Shown here: positions 18,765 through 28,472 of the stretch, piece by piece
Layout of the letters: each line of letters opens with the position of its first letter
Position numbering within the stretch: the first letter of the stretch is position 1
Assembly (NCBI RefSeq): GCF_001434255.1
Contig: NZ_AZEY01000093.1
Coordinates: 19,529-83,528, forward strand
DNA length: 64,000 nucleotides
Source of the DNA: Lentilactobacillus diolivorans DSM 14421
Lineage (GTDB): Bacteria; Bacillota; Bacilli; Lactobacillales; Lactobacillaceae
Reading direction: 5' to 3'
The notes under the pieces: model-generated
What the model was told of the DNA's origin: nothing
Databases searched by the model: none
What the model saw: the letters and a program-made list of their open reading frames with translations, nothing else
Program-made: the position numbers and the translations under genes

Positions 18765-18844
18765 AAAAATCCCCTCTTTCCTACCAAAATTATACTCTAA
18801 ATTATTGTTCAAAATCATGTTTGCCGATTAGTTTCTTGGAATAC

Positions 18845-18888
18845 AAAAAGTGGTCAAAGGCAAACTAAATTTGTCTTCAACCACTCTT
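18845..18888 (-). terminator. Terminator after the DUF2929-type gene
   Basis: On the minus strand AAGAGTGGTTGAAGACAAA pairs with GTTTGCCTTTGACCACTT around a short TTTA loop, followed by TTTTG. It lies 15 bases past the stop at 18904 and separates that gene from dnaE. Confidence 0.75.
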
Positions 18889-18903
18889 GTAAAAAAATGA
18901 GAT

Positions 18904-19110
18904 CTAATTACTCTTACTCTTTGAATATGAACCTTTGCTTACCAAGTAAATACCGTTAACGGCAATAAAAGCCACAATTGCAGCCGTAATGCCCACGGGT
19001 GTTCCGTTAAACGTAGTGTTTTCAAGGGCTGAACCGATATAATCGATGATTTCACCGAAGACAAATGCCCATAAAACAACTACGATATTTGCAGTAACAT
19101 ATTTCATCAA
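18904..19110 (-). CDS. Small two-TM membrane protein, DUF2929 family
   Basis: The 68-residue protein has two transmembrane helices at about 4-26 (YVTANIVVVLWAFVFGEIIDY) and 41-60 (GITAAIVAFIAVNGIYLVSK), with a short basic tail. Its size, topology and position upstream of dnaE match the DUF2929 family found in Bacilli. The function is unknown. Start alternatives are the two adjacent methionines, and a TGAGGTGGCTG site precedes them. It has its own terminator, so it is probably not co-transcribed with dnaE. Confidence 0.7.
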   Translation of the reverse strand: MMKYVTANIVVVLWAFVFGEIIDYIGSALENTTFNGTPVGITAAIVAFIAVNGIYLVSKGSYSKSKSN

Positions 19111-19201
19111 ACAGCCACCTCACAATCAATGGTATTTTAGCATAGATTTTTGTAAAAATCGAGATTGAATTTATGAAGTATGGACATTATGGCCATCAAA
19201 G

Positions 19202-21808
19202 TTAGCCATTCTGTGGCACTAATTCTGGAACAAATGTCAATTGATCGTTGTCCAAATTAATATGCACAATACTGTGGGACTTAATTTGGTCAGCAATCAT
19301 CATTTTTGCCAAAGGTGTCTCAACAACATTGGTAACATACCGCTGCAGTGGTCGGGCACCATATTGCGGTTCATATCCATTCTTTGCGATCCAACTTTTA
19401 GCGTCATCAGAAATCGAAATGGTGACATCCTGTGCTTTGGTCCGGTTTGAAAGTTGATCAATTAATTTTTGGACAATTTTTTCAATATCGGATCTAGACA
19501 ATGGTGTAAAGGTAATGACATCGTCAATTCTGTTTAAAAACTCCGGTTTGAATGATGCCCTTAATAACTGATTAACCTGCTTTTTGGCATCAGTTGAAAT
19601 GACGCCATTTTCATCCGTTCCTTCCAACAGAATATCCGAGCCTAAATTGGACGTCATAATTAAAATGGTGTTTTTAAAATTAATGGTCCGGCCCTGACTG
19701 TCTGTTAATCGACCATCGTCCAGAACCTGAAGTAGAATGTTAAAAACATCTGGATGGGCTTTTTCAATTTCGTCAAACAATACAATTGTATATGGATTTC
19801 GACGAACAGCCTCTGTTAATTGACCGCCTTCTTCGTAACCAACGTAGCCGGGAGCCGCTCCCACTAAACGTGACACGGATTCCTTTTCCATGTATTCCGA
19901 CATGTCAATTCGGACCATATGATCTTCTGAATCGAATAAATCTTCGGCAAGGGCCTTTGCTAATTCTGTTTTCCCAACACCGGTTGGACCAAGAAATAAA
20001 AATGAGCCTAGAGGCCGACTGGGGTCCTGCAGACCTGCTCTAGAACGAATAACGGCATCTGAGACAGCCGTAACGGCGGCGTCCTGGCCAATTACCCGTT
20101 TATGCAGATTGTCCGCTAAATGAAGCAGCTTTTTGCGTTCACCTTCTACCAATTTGGTTACAGGGATACCGGTTTCACGGCTAACAACGCTGGCGATCTC
20201 GTTAGCGGTCACAGACTCACTAACCAGCCAATCAGCGTGTTGATCATTTGTCTCCAGTTTTTTTAGATCAGTTTCCAATTCGGGAATCGTGCCATGTTGT
20301 AAGACAGCTGCTTTGTTTAAATCATAATTGTTTTCGGCTTGTTTCAAATCGTTTTTTGCTTGATCCAGTTGCTTTTTCTTGTCACTAATCTTTTTTATAG
20401 AATCTTTTTCCTGCTTCCAGCGGGCGTTTAAGGTATTAACCCTTTCTTTCGTATTAGCCAGCTCAGATTGAAGTTGTTTTAGCCGATTTTTGGAAGCTTC
20501 ATCGGTCTCTTGTTTGAGGGATGCTTCTTCAACTTCCAATCGCATTAATTGTCGGTTGGATTGATCCAATTCGGTTGGGCTTGAGTTCATCTCCACCCGA
20601 ATTTCAGCTGAAGCCTCATCTACCAAATCAATGGCCTTATCGGGCAAATAGCGATCAGTAATGTAACGATCAGATAACTTGGCAGCGGCTACCAGCGCAT
20701 TATCGTGAATTCGCACACCGTGGTGAATTTCAAGACTCTCAGCCAATCCTCGCAAAATCGTAATCGTATCTTCAACGGTTGGTTCGTGAACCACAACCCG
20801 CTGGAAGCGGCGTTCGAGAGCTTTGTCTTTTTCCATATATTTGCGATATTCATCGAGCGTCGTTGCGCCAATTAAATGGAGTTCACCACGGGCCAACATT
20901 GGCTTTAGAATATTTCCGGCGTCCATACTGCCCTCAGCTTTTCCGGCACCAACAATGTTGTGAATTTCATCAATAAACATGATAATTTGGCCTTCAGCTT
21001 TTTTGACTTCTTTAAGAACTGATTGAAGACGTTCTTCAAACTCACCGCGGTATTTTGCCCCCGCAATTAATGAACCCATATCTAGTTGGAAAATTGTTTT
21101 ATTTTTCAAATTTTCAGGAACGTCGTTATTGGCAATTCGAATAGCCAAGCCTTCGACAACGGCCGTTTTACCAACCCCAGGGGCCCCAATCAGGACCGGA
21201 TTATTCTTGGTTTTCCGCGATAATACCCGGATAACATCGAGAATCTCTTCATCCCGACCGATAATCGGCCCTAATTTGTTGGCACGAGCAGCCTTCACTA
21301 AATCAGTACCGTATTTTTCCAAAGCTTGATAGCTGTCTTCTTGATTCTTGCTGGTGACTTTTTGACCACCGCGAATTTTTTCAACAACGTTACGAACTTT
21401 TTGCTCAGTAATGTCATGCTGCTTTAAATAATCGGTAAACTTATCGCCATGTAATCCCATTACCGCGATTGTAAGAGTATCAACCGCGATAAAACTATCG
21501 CCAAACTCGTTTTTTAATTGTTCAGCATTTTGTAATAGTTCATATAAGTTTGCAGACAGCGATTGTCCGTAGTTGACGTTACTGCCCTCAACGGTTGCAA
21601 TCTGATCGATTTCATTATCCAGTTCGCTGTTTAGATCATCTAAATTTAAACCAAGATCTGAATAAATCTGGCGGGCTAATTCTCCTGGTTGAACCAGGAA
21701 TTTGAAAAGATGAGCAACTGTAATGTTTTGTTGCTTTCGAGTCGTGGCAATTTGTTGTGCTTGAGAAATTGCCTGTGTCACTGCTTCTGTTAAATTATCA
21801 GGATTCAT
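19202..21808 (-). CDS. clpB: ATP-dependent disaggregase ClpB
   Basis: ClpB is a hexameric AAA+ chaperone that threads aggregated proteins through its pore with help from DnaK, and supports heat tolerance. The 868 residues comprise an N domain (1-145), the first AAA+ module with GAPGVGKT, a coiled-coil M domain (about 410-530, rich in K, E, Q, L) and the second module with [13 protein letters not shown] and [16 protein letters not shown]. The M domain separates ClpB from ClpC and ClpE. ATG 21808 follows AAGGTGAT. A CtsR operator and a hairpin with a T run lie upstream, indicating heat-shock control by CtsR. Confidence 0.97.
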   Translation of the reverse strand: MNPDNLTEAVTQAISQAQQIATTRKQQNITVAHLFKFLVQPGELARQIYSDLGLNLDDLNSELDNEIDQIATVEGSNVNYGQSLSANLYELLQNAEQLKNEFGDSFIAVDTLTIAVMGLHGDKFTDYLKQHDITEQKVRNVVEKIRGGQKVTSKNQEDSYQALEKYGTDLVKAARANKLGPIIGRDEEILDVIRVLSRKTKNNPVLIGAPGVGKTAVVEGLAIRIANNDVPENLKNKTIFQLDMGSLIAGAKYRGEFEERLQSVLKEVKKAEGQIIMFIDEIHNIVGAGKAEGSMDAGNILKPMLARGELHLIGATTLDEYRKYMEKDKALERRFQRVVVHEPTVEDTITILRGLAESLEIHHGVRIHDNALVAAAKLSDRYITDRYLPDKAIDLVDEASAEIRVEMNSSPTELDQSNRQLMRLEVEEASLKQETDEASKNRLKQLQSELANTKERVNTLNARWKQEKDSIKKISDKKKQLDQAKNDLKQAENNYDLNKAAVLQHGTIPELETDLKKLETNDQHADWLVSESVTANEIASVVSRETGIPVTKLVEGERKKLLHLADNLHKRVIGQDAAVTAVSDAVIRSRAGLQDPSRPLGSFLFLGPTGVGKTELAKALAEDLFDSEDHMVRIDMSEYMEKESVSRLVGAAPGYVGYEEGGQLTEAVRRNPYTIVLFDEIEKAHPDVFNILLQVLDDGRLTDSQGRTINFKNTILIMTSNLGSDILLEGTDENGVISTDAKKQVNQLLRASFKPEFLNRIDDVITFTPLSRSDIEKIVQKLIDQLSNRTKAQDVTISISDDAKSWIAKNGYEPQYGARPLQRYVTNVVETPLAKMMIADQIKSHSIVHINLDNDQLTFVPELVPQNG

Positions 21809-21848
21809 TTAAAATATCACCTTATTATTGAATTTAATGTTATCTAAT

Positions 21849-21888
21849 AAAAAGCTTGGAATTAAAAGCTTTCACGCCCATTCCAAAC
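21849..21888 (-). terminator. Terminator-like hairpin between pepT/CtsR box and clpB
   Basis: On the minus strand GTTTGGAAT (21888-21880) pairs with ATTCCAAGC (21862-21854), one wobble, 17-base loop, followed by five T. It could end pepT transcription, but it lies downstream of the CtsR box, so it may also act as an attenuator in the clpB leader. Confidence 0.6.
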
Positions 21889-21933
21889 TGTTCAAAACAT
21901 ATATTATCAAATTTTATTACTAATGAAAAATAA

Positions 21934-21950
21934 TTTGACCTTTTTTGACC
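21934..21950 (-). promoter_or_regulatory. CtsR operator of clpB
   Basis: On the minus strand the sequence reads GGTCAAA AAA GGTCAAA, an exact tandem heptad repeat with the three-base spacing of the CtsR box. It begins three bases after the pepT stop and lies 126 bases upstream of the clpB start. CtsR represses clp genes in low-GC Gram-positives until heat or protein damage. Confidence 0.93.
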
Positions 21951-21952
21951 AA

Positions 21953-23191
21953 TTATTTTTCAGCAAACAACTTAGCAATTTCCACAATGACATCAGTCGC
22001 CTTTTCCATGGTTTGTTCCGAAACATATTCAAATCGACCATGCATATTTTCACCACCGGCAAATATATTCGGTGTTGGTAATCCCATATAAGAGATTTTT
22101 GAGCCGTCGGTCCCGCCACGGACTGGAAAAATATGTGGTTTAACCCCAACATTTTTCATCGCTTGTTCAGCAACTTTAACAACCGTTGGATCTTTCTGAA
22201 TAACTTCACCCATATTGTAATATTGATCCTTTAAAGTAACGGTTACCCGAGTTTCGCCAAACTCATTGTTCATCTGATCAGCAATCCCCTTAAATAATCG
22301 TTTACGGGCTTCGAAACGTTCCCGATCATGGTCACGGATAATATAGCCGAGATGAGTATGGTCAACGCTTCCCTTAAAATCATAAACGTGGAAGAATCCT
22401 TGGCGGCCGTCTGTTTTTTCTGGACGATCAAATTCCGGTAAGGCGGCGTGAAAATCCATCCCTAATTGAATCGCATTGACCATGATCCCTTTAGCCTCTG
22501 CTGGATGAACATCAGTTCCTTTGATGTCAACTTGGCCATCTGCGGCGTTGAATGTTTCGTAATTCAAATCACCTAGTGGACCGCCATCGACCGTATAAGC
22601 AACACCAGCACCAAAATCAGCAACATCAAAATGGTCAGCACCCGTCCCAATTTCCTCGTCAGGACCAAAAGCAATTTTAATGTCACCATGTTCAATTTCT
22701 GGGTGATTCTGTAAATATGTGATTGCAGCAATGATTTCAGCAACTCCTGATTTATCATCAGAACCTAATAATGTTGTGCCGTCAGTGGTAATTAATGTGT
22801 CCCCTTGATACTTTTTTAGACTTGGAAAAACAGCAGGATCTAATGTATATTCACCGGTCTGATCAAGTTTAATGACCGATTTACCATCATAGTTTTCAAC
22901 AATTTGTGGTTCAATATTTTCTGAGTTGAAATCTGCGGTGTCAATATGAGAAATGAATCCGACCGTTGGAGACTTCCGATCAGTATTGCCGGGTAACGTC
23001 GCAAAAACGTACGCGCTTTTTTCATTCGTATGAACCTGATCTAATCCCATCCCGGTTAAATGGTCTTTCAGCATGTTTAAAAACTTTGTTTCACGTTCTG
23101 ATGATGGGATCGTGTCGGATTTCGGATCGGAACGGGTGTTGGTCTTTGCAAACTTTAAAAAATTACTAATTAGTTCTGGATACTTTGCCAT
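21953..23191 (-). CDS. pepT: Peptidase T (tripeptide aminopeptidase)
   Basis: PepT is a cytosolic zinc-dependent exopeptidase of the M20 family that removes the N-terminal residue of tripeptides, part of peptide use by lactobacilli. Zinc ligands and catalytic residues are visible in FISHIDTADF, TLLGSDDKSGVAEI, GPDEEIGTGADHFD and the C-terminal RGGTDGSKISYMGLPTPNIF. The 412-residue length is typical. ATG 23191 has an AAAGGAG site. It follows the Nif3-like gene by 17 bases and is probably in an operon with it and trmK. Confidence 0.96.
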   Translation of the reverse strand: MAKYPELISNFLKFAKTNTRSDPKSDTIPSSERETKFLNMLKDHLTGMGLDQVHTNEKSAYVFATLPGNTDRKSPTVGFISHIDTADFNSENIEPQIVENYDGKSVIKLDQTGEYTLDPAVFPSLKKYQGDTLITTDGTTLLGSDDKSGVAEIIAAITYLQNHPEIEHGDIKIAFGPDEEIGTGADHFDVADFGAGVAYTVDGGPLGDLNYETFNAADGQVDIKGTDVHPAEAKGIMVNAIQLGMDFHAALPEFDRPEKTDGRQGFFHVYDFKGSVDHTHLGYIIRDHDRERFEARKRLFKGIADQMNNEFGETRVTVTLKDQYYNMGEVIQKDPTVVKVAEQAMKNVGVKPHIFPVRGGTDGSKISYMGLPTPNIFAGGENMHGRFEYVSEQTMEKATDVIVEIAKLFAEK

Positions 23192-23208
23192 TTCAAAAAC
23201 TCCTTTGC

Positions 23209-24324
23209 TTACATAAATGTAAATGGATCCGTATTAATTTTCGATTCAATAACTGATAAATGCCAATTGTTTTCAGACGACCACTTAGCAAACATTGTAG
23301 CTAATTTGGGAATACAAATACTTTCAATGTGATGACCCGGATCAATAACCGGCATGTCGGCGGCCAACATATCGTGACCGGTATGATAATAAACATCGCC
23401 GGTGACATAAACGTCGGCACCAGCTTGTTGGGCCAACTTATAAAATTTGCCACCATCACCACCTAAAATTGCCACCCTTTTTATTGGGCGGTTTAAATCG
23501 CTAGCAATTACGCGTAAGCCTGAAACGTTGAAAACTTGTTTGCAGTAATTTGCGAAAGTCGATAATGTCATTTCATCCGGCAACTCGCCAACTCGCCCCA
23601 TCGTGTACTGATGTTTCTTGTCCTCAAGACGAATGATGTTGTATAAAGGTTTTTCCAGTGGGTGAACGTCTGCCAGTGTCTTTAAAACGTGGTCCAGATT
23701 TTTTTCAGGAACTTCAAATTCTAAACGTGAATCTTCAATTTCTCGAGGCTCACCAGCAACACCAATCGTTGGATCGGCACCAGATTTGGGTACATAAAAG
23801 ACAGTACCGTCAATTTCATAAGTGTAGCCCGTATATTGATTTTCACTTACTTCGGCACCGGCATCAACCAATGACATCCGAACGGCAGTTGCATATACTT
23901 TGGGGACTTGAACCGTAAGTCGAAAAACCGACCCTTCGTATTCAGGAACTAATCCGGCAATATTTTTTAAATTTAAGGCGGCTGCCAACCAATCATTCAT
24001 CCCGCCATCTGCAGAATCTAAATTGGTGTGAGCTGCATAAACTGTGATATGGTGAGAAATAATATTTGCGTACATGGCATTTTGAGGATCACTGAGATCG
24101 AGATTATGTGCTGGGTGAAACATCACTGGATGATGTGCAAAGATAAAATCAACATCATTCTTAATCGCTTCCTCAACAACTTCTGGTCGAACATCCAGGG
24201 TCGTCATGACTTTATGAATATCTTGATTTAATGATCCAATTTGCAGACCAATTGGGTCGTGCTGCATTGCTAACTTTTTTGGCGCGAACTTTTCAAATTG
24301 ATTAATTAGTTGACTAGCTTTCAC
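23209..24324 (-). CDS. Nif3-like dinuclear metal centre protein (YqfO type)
   Basis: This 371-residue protein belongs to the Nif3/YqfO family, hexameric proteins with a dinuclear metal site. Metal-binding residues appear in DFIFAHHPVMFHPAHNLD near residues 59-76 and in the C-terminal ADVYVTGDVYYHTGHDM and DPGHHIES. An inserted PII-like domain (about 130-240) explains the length beyond the 250-residue short form. The start is GTG 24324 with GAGGTG seven bases upstream, overlapping the trmK stop by 11 bases. The trmK-yqfO-rpoD neighbourhood is standard in Bacilli. Substrate unknown. Confidence 0.9.
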   Translation of the reverse strand: MKASQLINQFEKFAPKKLAMQHDPIGLQIGSLNQDIHKVMTTLDVRPEVVEEAIKNDVDFIFAHHPVMFHPAHNLDLSDPQNAMYANIISHHITVYAAHTNLDSADGGMNDWLAAALNLKNIAGLVPEYEGSVFRLTVQVPKVYATAVRMSLVDAGAEVSENQYTGYTYEIDGTVFYVPKSGADPTIGVAGEPREIEDSRLEFEVPEKNLDHVLKTLADVHPLEKPLYNIIRLEDKKHQYTMGRVGELPDEMTLSTFANYCKQVFNVSGLRVIASDLNRPIKRVAILGGDGGKFYKLAQQAGADVYVTGDVYYHTGHDMLAADMPVIDPGHHIESICIPKLATMFAKWSSENNWHLSVIESKINTDPFTFM

Positions 24325-25018
24325 CCTTTATCACCTCATTGATTGTCTTAATTTCCACTTTAATCCGTTGAATCTTTTGAATATCTGTATGAGAAGCCTT
24401 CTGCATATTTGCAATCACCCGTTGACGTTGACCAATCTCTTCTCGCCATTTTGCTTTAAAAACCGGTGACTTTTCTTTTAGGAGCAGTGATCCAAACATT
24501 AATTCATTAGGCGAATAGGCCATTTTTTGCGAAGCTTTAATCGCTGTAATAATTTCGTAAGTGTGGCTATCATCGACCAAAATCTGTTCGGCTTTAATTT
24601 GGTAACCATTAACCATCAGCCATTTCCGAACAATTGGCTCACCAACATTGGGTTGCAAAATAAGTTTCTCGTTACCTTTTAATTTTTCCTTACCGGATTC
24701 TAAAATGTGGGTAATTAAGTTTCCTCCCATTCCGGCAATCGTGATGGCTGTAATGTTATCACCGGGTTCAATTGCGGCCAACCCATCTGCTAATCTTGGT
24801 TGCAAAACCGAGAGTAACTTTTCTTTTTTTATTTCTGAAACTGCGTTTGATAAGGGTCCCTTTGCAACTTCACCAACTACCCCATACGGAATGATCTTAT
24901 TTTTTGCGAGATAAATCGGCAAATATGCGTGATCTGAGCCAATGTCCGCTAGTCGACTGCCTCTTTCAACATGTTCGCTAACGGTTTCTAATCGTTTAGA
25001 TAAGTGGTTACTATTCAT
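24314..25018 (-). CDS. trmK: tRNA (adenine-N1)-methyltransferase TrmK
   Basis: TrmK methylates A22 in the D-loop of some tRNAs using S-adenosylmethionine. The SAM-binding motif is RLADIGSDHAYLPIYLAK near residues 22-39, followed by ITIAGMGGNLITHIL near 93-107 and LILQPNVGEPIVRKWL. The 234-residue length is usual. ATG 25018 has AAGGAGTT. It begins the trmK-Nif3-pepT run and is separated from rpoD by about 255 bases holding the rpoD terminator and repeat copy 1. Confidence 0.93.
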   Translation of the reverse strand: MNSNHLSKRLETVSEHVERGSRLADIGSDHAYLPIYLAKNKIIPYGVVGEVAKGPLSNAVSEIKKEKLLSVLQPRLADGLAAIEPGDNITAITIAGMGGNLITHILESGKEKLKGNEKLILQPNVGEPIVRKWLMVNGYQIKAEQILVDDSHTYEIITAIKASQKMAYSPNELMFGSLLLKEKSPVFKAKWREEIGQRQRVIANMQKASHTDIQKIQRIKVEIKTINEVIKGES

Positions 25019-25080
25019 TGATAACTCCTTAATATCTTGTTAATACCTTCATTATAAATTATCCAAACATAAAAAAACAG

Positions 25081-25222
25081 CAGAGTGGGAGAAAAGGTGG
25101 TTAACTTCCAGAGTATAATTGGATTATCCGAATATGCTCCGGGTGGAATAGTGAGATGATTCGATTGTACGACAGGAAGTTGCCTTTTGCCTCACATTTT
25201 TGCCTGATAATAGTCGTGATTA
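25081..25222 (+). repeat. Dispersed structured intergenic repeat, copy 1
   Basis: This 142-base segment is clearly similar to 37592-37730 (about 80 % identity over the first 61 bases by hand count). Its ends can fold together: GTGGGAGAAAAGG near the left pairs imperfectly with CCTTTTGCCTCAC near the right, and the right end finishes with TAATAGTCGTGATTA, identical in both copies. It lies between trmK and the rpoD terminator and carries no ORF. See findings. Confidence 0.8.
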
Positions 25223-25223
25223 C

Positions 25224-25263
25224 AAAAATGGGGCTGGACAAAATTGCTTTTGTCTCAGCCCCT
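25224..25263 (-). terminator. Terminator of the rpoD operon
   Basis: On the minus strand GGGGCTGAGACAAAA pairs with TTTTGTCCAGCCCC around a GCAA loop, then ATTTTTG. It lies 11 bases past the rpoD stop and touches repeat copy 1. Confidence 0.9.
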
Positions 25264-25273
25264 GTTAGGATGG

Positions 25274-26428
25274 TTATTCTAAAAAGTCTTTTAATTGTTT
25301 GCTTCGTGATGGATGACGTAATTTTCTTAGGGCTTTTGCCTCAATCTGACGAATTCGTTCTCGGGTGACACCGAAAACTTTGCCAACTTCTTCAAGTGTT
25401 CGGGTACGACCATCATCCAACCCAAATCGTAATCGCAAAACATTTTCTTCACGATCAGTCAATGTGTCAAGAACGCTCTCGAGTTGTTCCTTTAATAGTT
25501 CGTAAGCTGCATGATCAGCCGGTGAAGTGGCATCCTGATCTTCAATAAAATCACCAAGATGTGAGTCGTCCTCTTCACCAATTGGGGTTTCCAACGAAAC
25601 AGGTTCTTGAGCAATTTTAAGAATCTCTCGAACTTTTTCAGTTGGCATATCCATTTCGGCACCAATTTCCTCAGGTAATGGCTCACGACCCAAATCTTGA
25701 AGCAATTGACGTTGAATTCGAATTAACTTATTGATGGTTTCAACCATATGAACCGGAATTCGAATTGTTCGAGCTTGGTCAGCGATAGCACGGGTAATCG
25801 CCTGTCTAATCCACCATGTGGCATAGGTTGAAAACTTGAATCCCTTTCGATAATCAAACTTTTCAACAGCTTTCATTAATCCCATGTTTCCTTCTTGGAT
25901 TAAATCAAGAAACTGCATGCCACGCCCAACATAGCGCTTAGCGATCGAAACAACTAAACGAAGGTTGGCTTCTGCCAATTCTTGTTTAGCTTCTTCATCG
26001 CCGGCCTCAATCCGTTTAGCTAAACTAATTTCTTCGTCAGCCTTTAACAATGAAACTCGGCCAATTTCCTTCAGGTACATTCTCACAGGATCATTAATTT
26101 TGACACCGGTTGGCGCTGAAACATCGGAAAGTTCTTTTTTAGTAACCTTCTTAGCAGCACCAATTGCTCGGGGATCAGGATCTCCCTTTTCATCAACCAC
26201 ACTAATTCCGGAGTCCTCAATGTTCTCAAGTAATTCTTCCATATCTTTTTGATTTAATGAAAACGGCTTTTGGATCTTCTCTTCAAGCTCATCATAAGTG
26301 ATATGTCCAATTGGCTTGTTCTGCTTAACGATGGCATCAAAAACCTTCTTGTATGGTTTTTGAGCTTCCTTGGTAATTGCTTTTTTACTCTTTGTTACTC
26401 GTACTTTACCTGCTTTTTTGTTAGCCAT
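25274..26428 (-). CDS. rpoD: RNA polymerase primary sigma factor RpoD (SigA)
   Basis: This is the housekeeping sigma factor that recognises TTGACA/TATAAT promoters. Region 1.1 (1-85) and region 1.2 ([11 protein letters not shown]) are followed by region 2 with RFQ-like [23 protein letters not shown] and [20 protein letters not shown], region 3, and region 4.2 with [23 protein letters not shown] 26428 (MANKKAG) has GGAGG seven bases before; a preceding TTG at 26431 is rejected. At 384 residues it is standard for lactobacilli. It follows dnaG by 17 bases, giving the classic dnaG-rpoD operon. Confidence 0.98.
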   Translation of the reverse strand: MANKKAGKVRVTKSKKAITKEAQKPYKKVFDAIVKQNKPIGHITYDELEEKIQKPFSLNQKDMEELLENIEDSGISVVDEKGDPDPRAIGAAKKVTKKELSDVSAPTGVKINDPVRMYLKEIGRVSLLKADEEISLAKRIEAGDEEAKQELAEANLRLVVSIAKRYVGRGMQFLDLIQEGNMGLMKAVEKFDYRKGFKFSTYATWWIRQAITRAIADQARTIRIPVHMVETINKLIRIQRQLLQDLGREPLPEEIGAEMDMPTEKVREILKIAQEPVSLETPIGEEDDSHLGDFIEDQDATSPADHAAYELLKEQLESVLDTLTDREENVLRLRFGLDDGRTRTLEEVGKVFGVTRERIRQIEAKALRKLRHPSRSKQLKDFLE

Positions 26429-26445
26429 CAAAATGCCTCCTGAAG

Positions 26446-28275
26446 TTATACTTTTTGCTTCATTCTTTTTTCCTGCTCAAGTTTAACAATTTCAATTGTT
26501 AACTGACGTTGTTTATCAACATCACCAATTTTAGCAGCCTGCTTTAACTCAGCGAGTTTCTTTTTTAATTTAGTTTCAACCGGAACGCGACGCATCAAAA
26601 TTGTTAAATAGTTATCAACCTCTTCATCTGTGGACTGCTCGGGTAGTTCAAGCATTTCAATATCTACCAATAGACTTTGCAGCGAACTCTCTGTAATCAT
26701 GTTGCTAAAGGTCGCGACATGATAATCAGCAAATTTGCTGAAATAGCCCTCTGCTAAAAGGTACAACATCTGAAAGGGTTCATCAACGAAAGCGAATCCT
26801 TGAACACCACGGACCTTTATCCAAACATCATGATTGTGCAACATTCGATTTAACAATTGCATCTCGGTTCGCTGAACTAATGTCATGTGTTTAGTTGGAT
26901 GTTCAACGGGAATCGATTGATGGTATGATGTTTGATGTTGACTAGGATGCACCGGCACCCTTTTTGTGAGAGGTGCCAGTTGTTGAATCAAAACCTGCTT
27001 GTCAACTGAAAACTCATCGGCTAACCGATTAAGATACAAATCACGTGAAATGCTTGAATCAAGTCCGCTAATTAATTTGATTGCTTCAGTAATATAGTGA
27101 CTTTGATCCACTTCGGAGTCTAAATTATACTGTTTTTTTAAATAATTTAATTCAAATTCAATTGGCGCTAATGCATGTTTAATGAGTTCTTGAAATGCTG
27201 GGCCACCCTTTTTACGGATGAATTCATCAGGATCCATCCCATCGGGAACTGTAACAATCTTAATGTCGAGCTTTGAAGATTCACCAAACGCATCAATTGC
27301 CCGTTTAATTGCCTTTTGGCCTGGAGTATCACCGTCGTAACAAATAATCACGTGATGGGTAATTCGCTTAATGTCGTATATTTGCTGTTCGGTTAAACTA
27401 GTTCCCATTGAGGCAATTCCAGACTTAATCCCTGCTTGGAACGCTGTAATCACATCCATAAATCCTTCAAACAGGATAGCCGGCTGGTCACTGCGAATGT
27501 TCGATCGAGCAAGATCCAAGTTGAATAGAATTTTTCGCTTGTTGAAAATTTCTGTTTCCGGACTGTTCAAATATTTTGGTAAGTCGGAATTTGTCGTTAA
27601 TAACCGACCTGAAAAGGCAATGGTTTGACCACTTGAAGTGCGAATTGGATACATTACGCGATCAATAAATCGGTCCCGTAAATTGCCTTCCTGATCTTCA
27701 GAAAATAAGCCTGATTTTCGCAAAAGCTGATAATCGATTTTCCGCTGATCAAAAAATGGTTTCAACAGTCGTTGGCCGGGTGCGTAGCCAAGCTGATACG
27801 TATCGATAATTTCATCGGTTACACCACGGTTGTGCAAATAATCAAGCGCTGGTTGCCCCATTTTAGTATTCGTCAAAATATGATGATAAAGTTTAACTGA
27901 CTGTTCGTGGAGATCGATTAATTGCTTGACCTTTTCATTTGCAGCGGAATTTTGGCTGCCAGGCTCAGTATCATTAAAATAACGATCATCAACATCAATA
28001 TTTTCAAGTTGAGCAACTCTTTTAACTGATTCTGGGAAGGATAAGTTTTCAAGTTCCATAATGAACTTAAAGACGTTTCCACCACGGCCACAACTAAAGC
28101 AGTGAAAAATTTGTTTTTCTTCTGAAACAGAAAAAGATGGGGTTCGTTCTTCATGAAACGGACAAAGGCCAAATAAATTCTTTCCGGATTGCTTTAATTG
28201 AACAAACTGTGAAACAACATCAACAATGTTGACTTGCGATCTGATTTGCTCAATCACGTCTTCAGGGATCTTCAA
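26446..28275 (-). CDS. dnaG: DNA primase DnaG
   Basis: DnaG makes RNA primers for replication. The CHC2 zinc domain is visible near residues 37-65 ([20 protein letters not shown] and [15 protein letters not shown]), then the TOPRIM core with [18 protein letters not shown] and [17 protein letters not shown], and a C-terminal helicase-binding region (about 450-609). The start is TTG 28275 ([11 protein letters not shown] follows), with GGGAGG nine bases upstream and no in-frame ATG nearby. 609 residues is normal. It lies between glyS and rpoD, with a hairpin terminator separating it from glyS. Confidence 0.97.
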   Translation of the reverse strand: MKIPEDVIEQIRSQVNIVDVVSQFVQLKQSGKNLFGLCPFHEERTPSFSVSEEKQIFHCFSCGRGGNVFKFIMELENLSFPESVKRVAQLENIDVDDRYFNDTEPGSQNSAANEKVKQLIDLHEQSVKLYHHILTNTKMGQPALDYLHNRGVTDEIIDTYQLGYAPGQRLLKPFFDQRKIDYQLLRKSGLFSEDQEGNLRDRFIDRVMYPIRTSSGQTIAFSGRLLTTNSDLPKYLNSPETEIFNKRKILFNLDLARSNIRSDQPAILFEGFMDVITAFQAGIKSGIASMGTSLTEQQIYDIKRITHHVIICYDGDTPGQKAIKRAIDAFGESSKLDIKIVTVPDGMDPDEFIRKKGGPAFQELIKHALAPIEFELNYLKKQYNLDSEVDQSHYITEAIKLISGLDSSISRDLYLNRLADEFSVDKQVLIQQLAPLTKRVPVHPSQHQTSYHQSIPVEHPTKHMTLVQRTEMQLLNRMLHNHDVWIKVRGVQGFAFVDEPFQMLYLLAEGYFSKFADYHVATFSNMITESSLQSLLVDIEMLELPEQSTDEEVDNYLTILMRRVPVETKLKKKLAELKQAAKIGDVDKQRQLTIEIVKLEQEKRMKQKV

Positions 28276-28316
28276 CCATCCTCGCCTCCCATCTTCAAAA
28301 CTATTTAAATACCCGC

Positions 28317-28346
28317 AAAGAGTCGCACTTTGAAGTGCGACTCTTT
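28317..28346. terminator. Terminator between glyS and dnaG
   Basis: AAAGAGTCGCACTT and AAGTGCGACTCTTT form a perfect 14-bp stem with a two-base loop as written. It lies 127 bases past the glyS stop on the minus strand, 42 bases before dnaG. It is symmetrical, but T runs are short. dnaG-rpoD transcription presumably starts near here or reads through. Confidence 0.7.
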
Positions 28347-28472
28347 TGCTAGCGATACATATTAAATAGTAGCATACAATGCAAGATTAAACAATCAATT
28401 ACCCCTTAAAACAAGCGGACTCAAATCAGGGGTGACAGCTGGTGAAATAATCTGTTAATGACCGAATAGATA

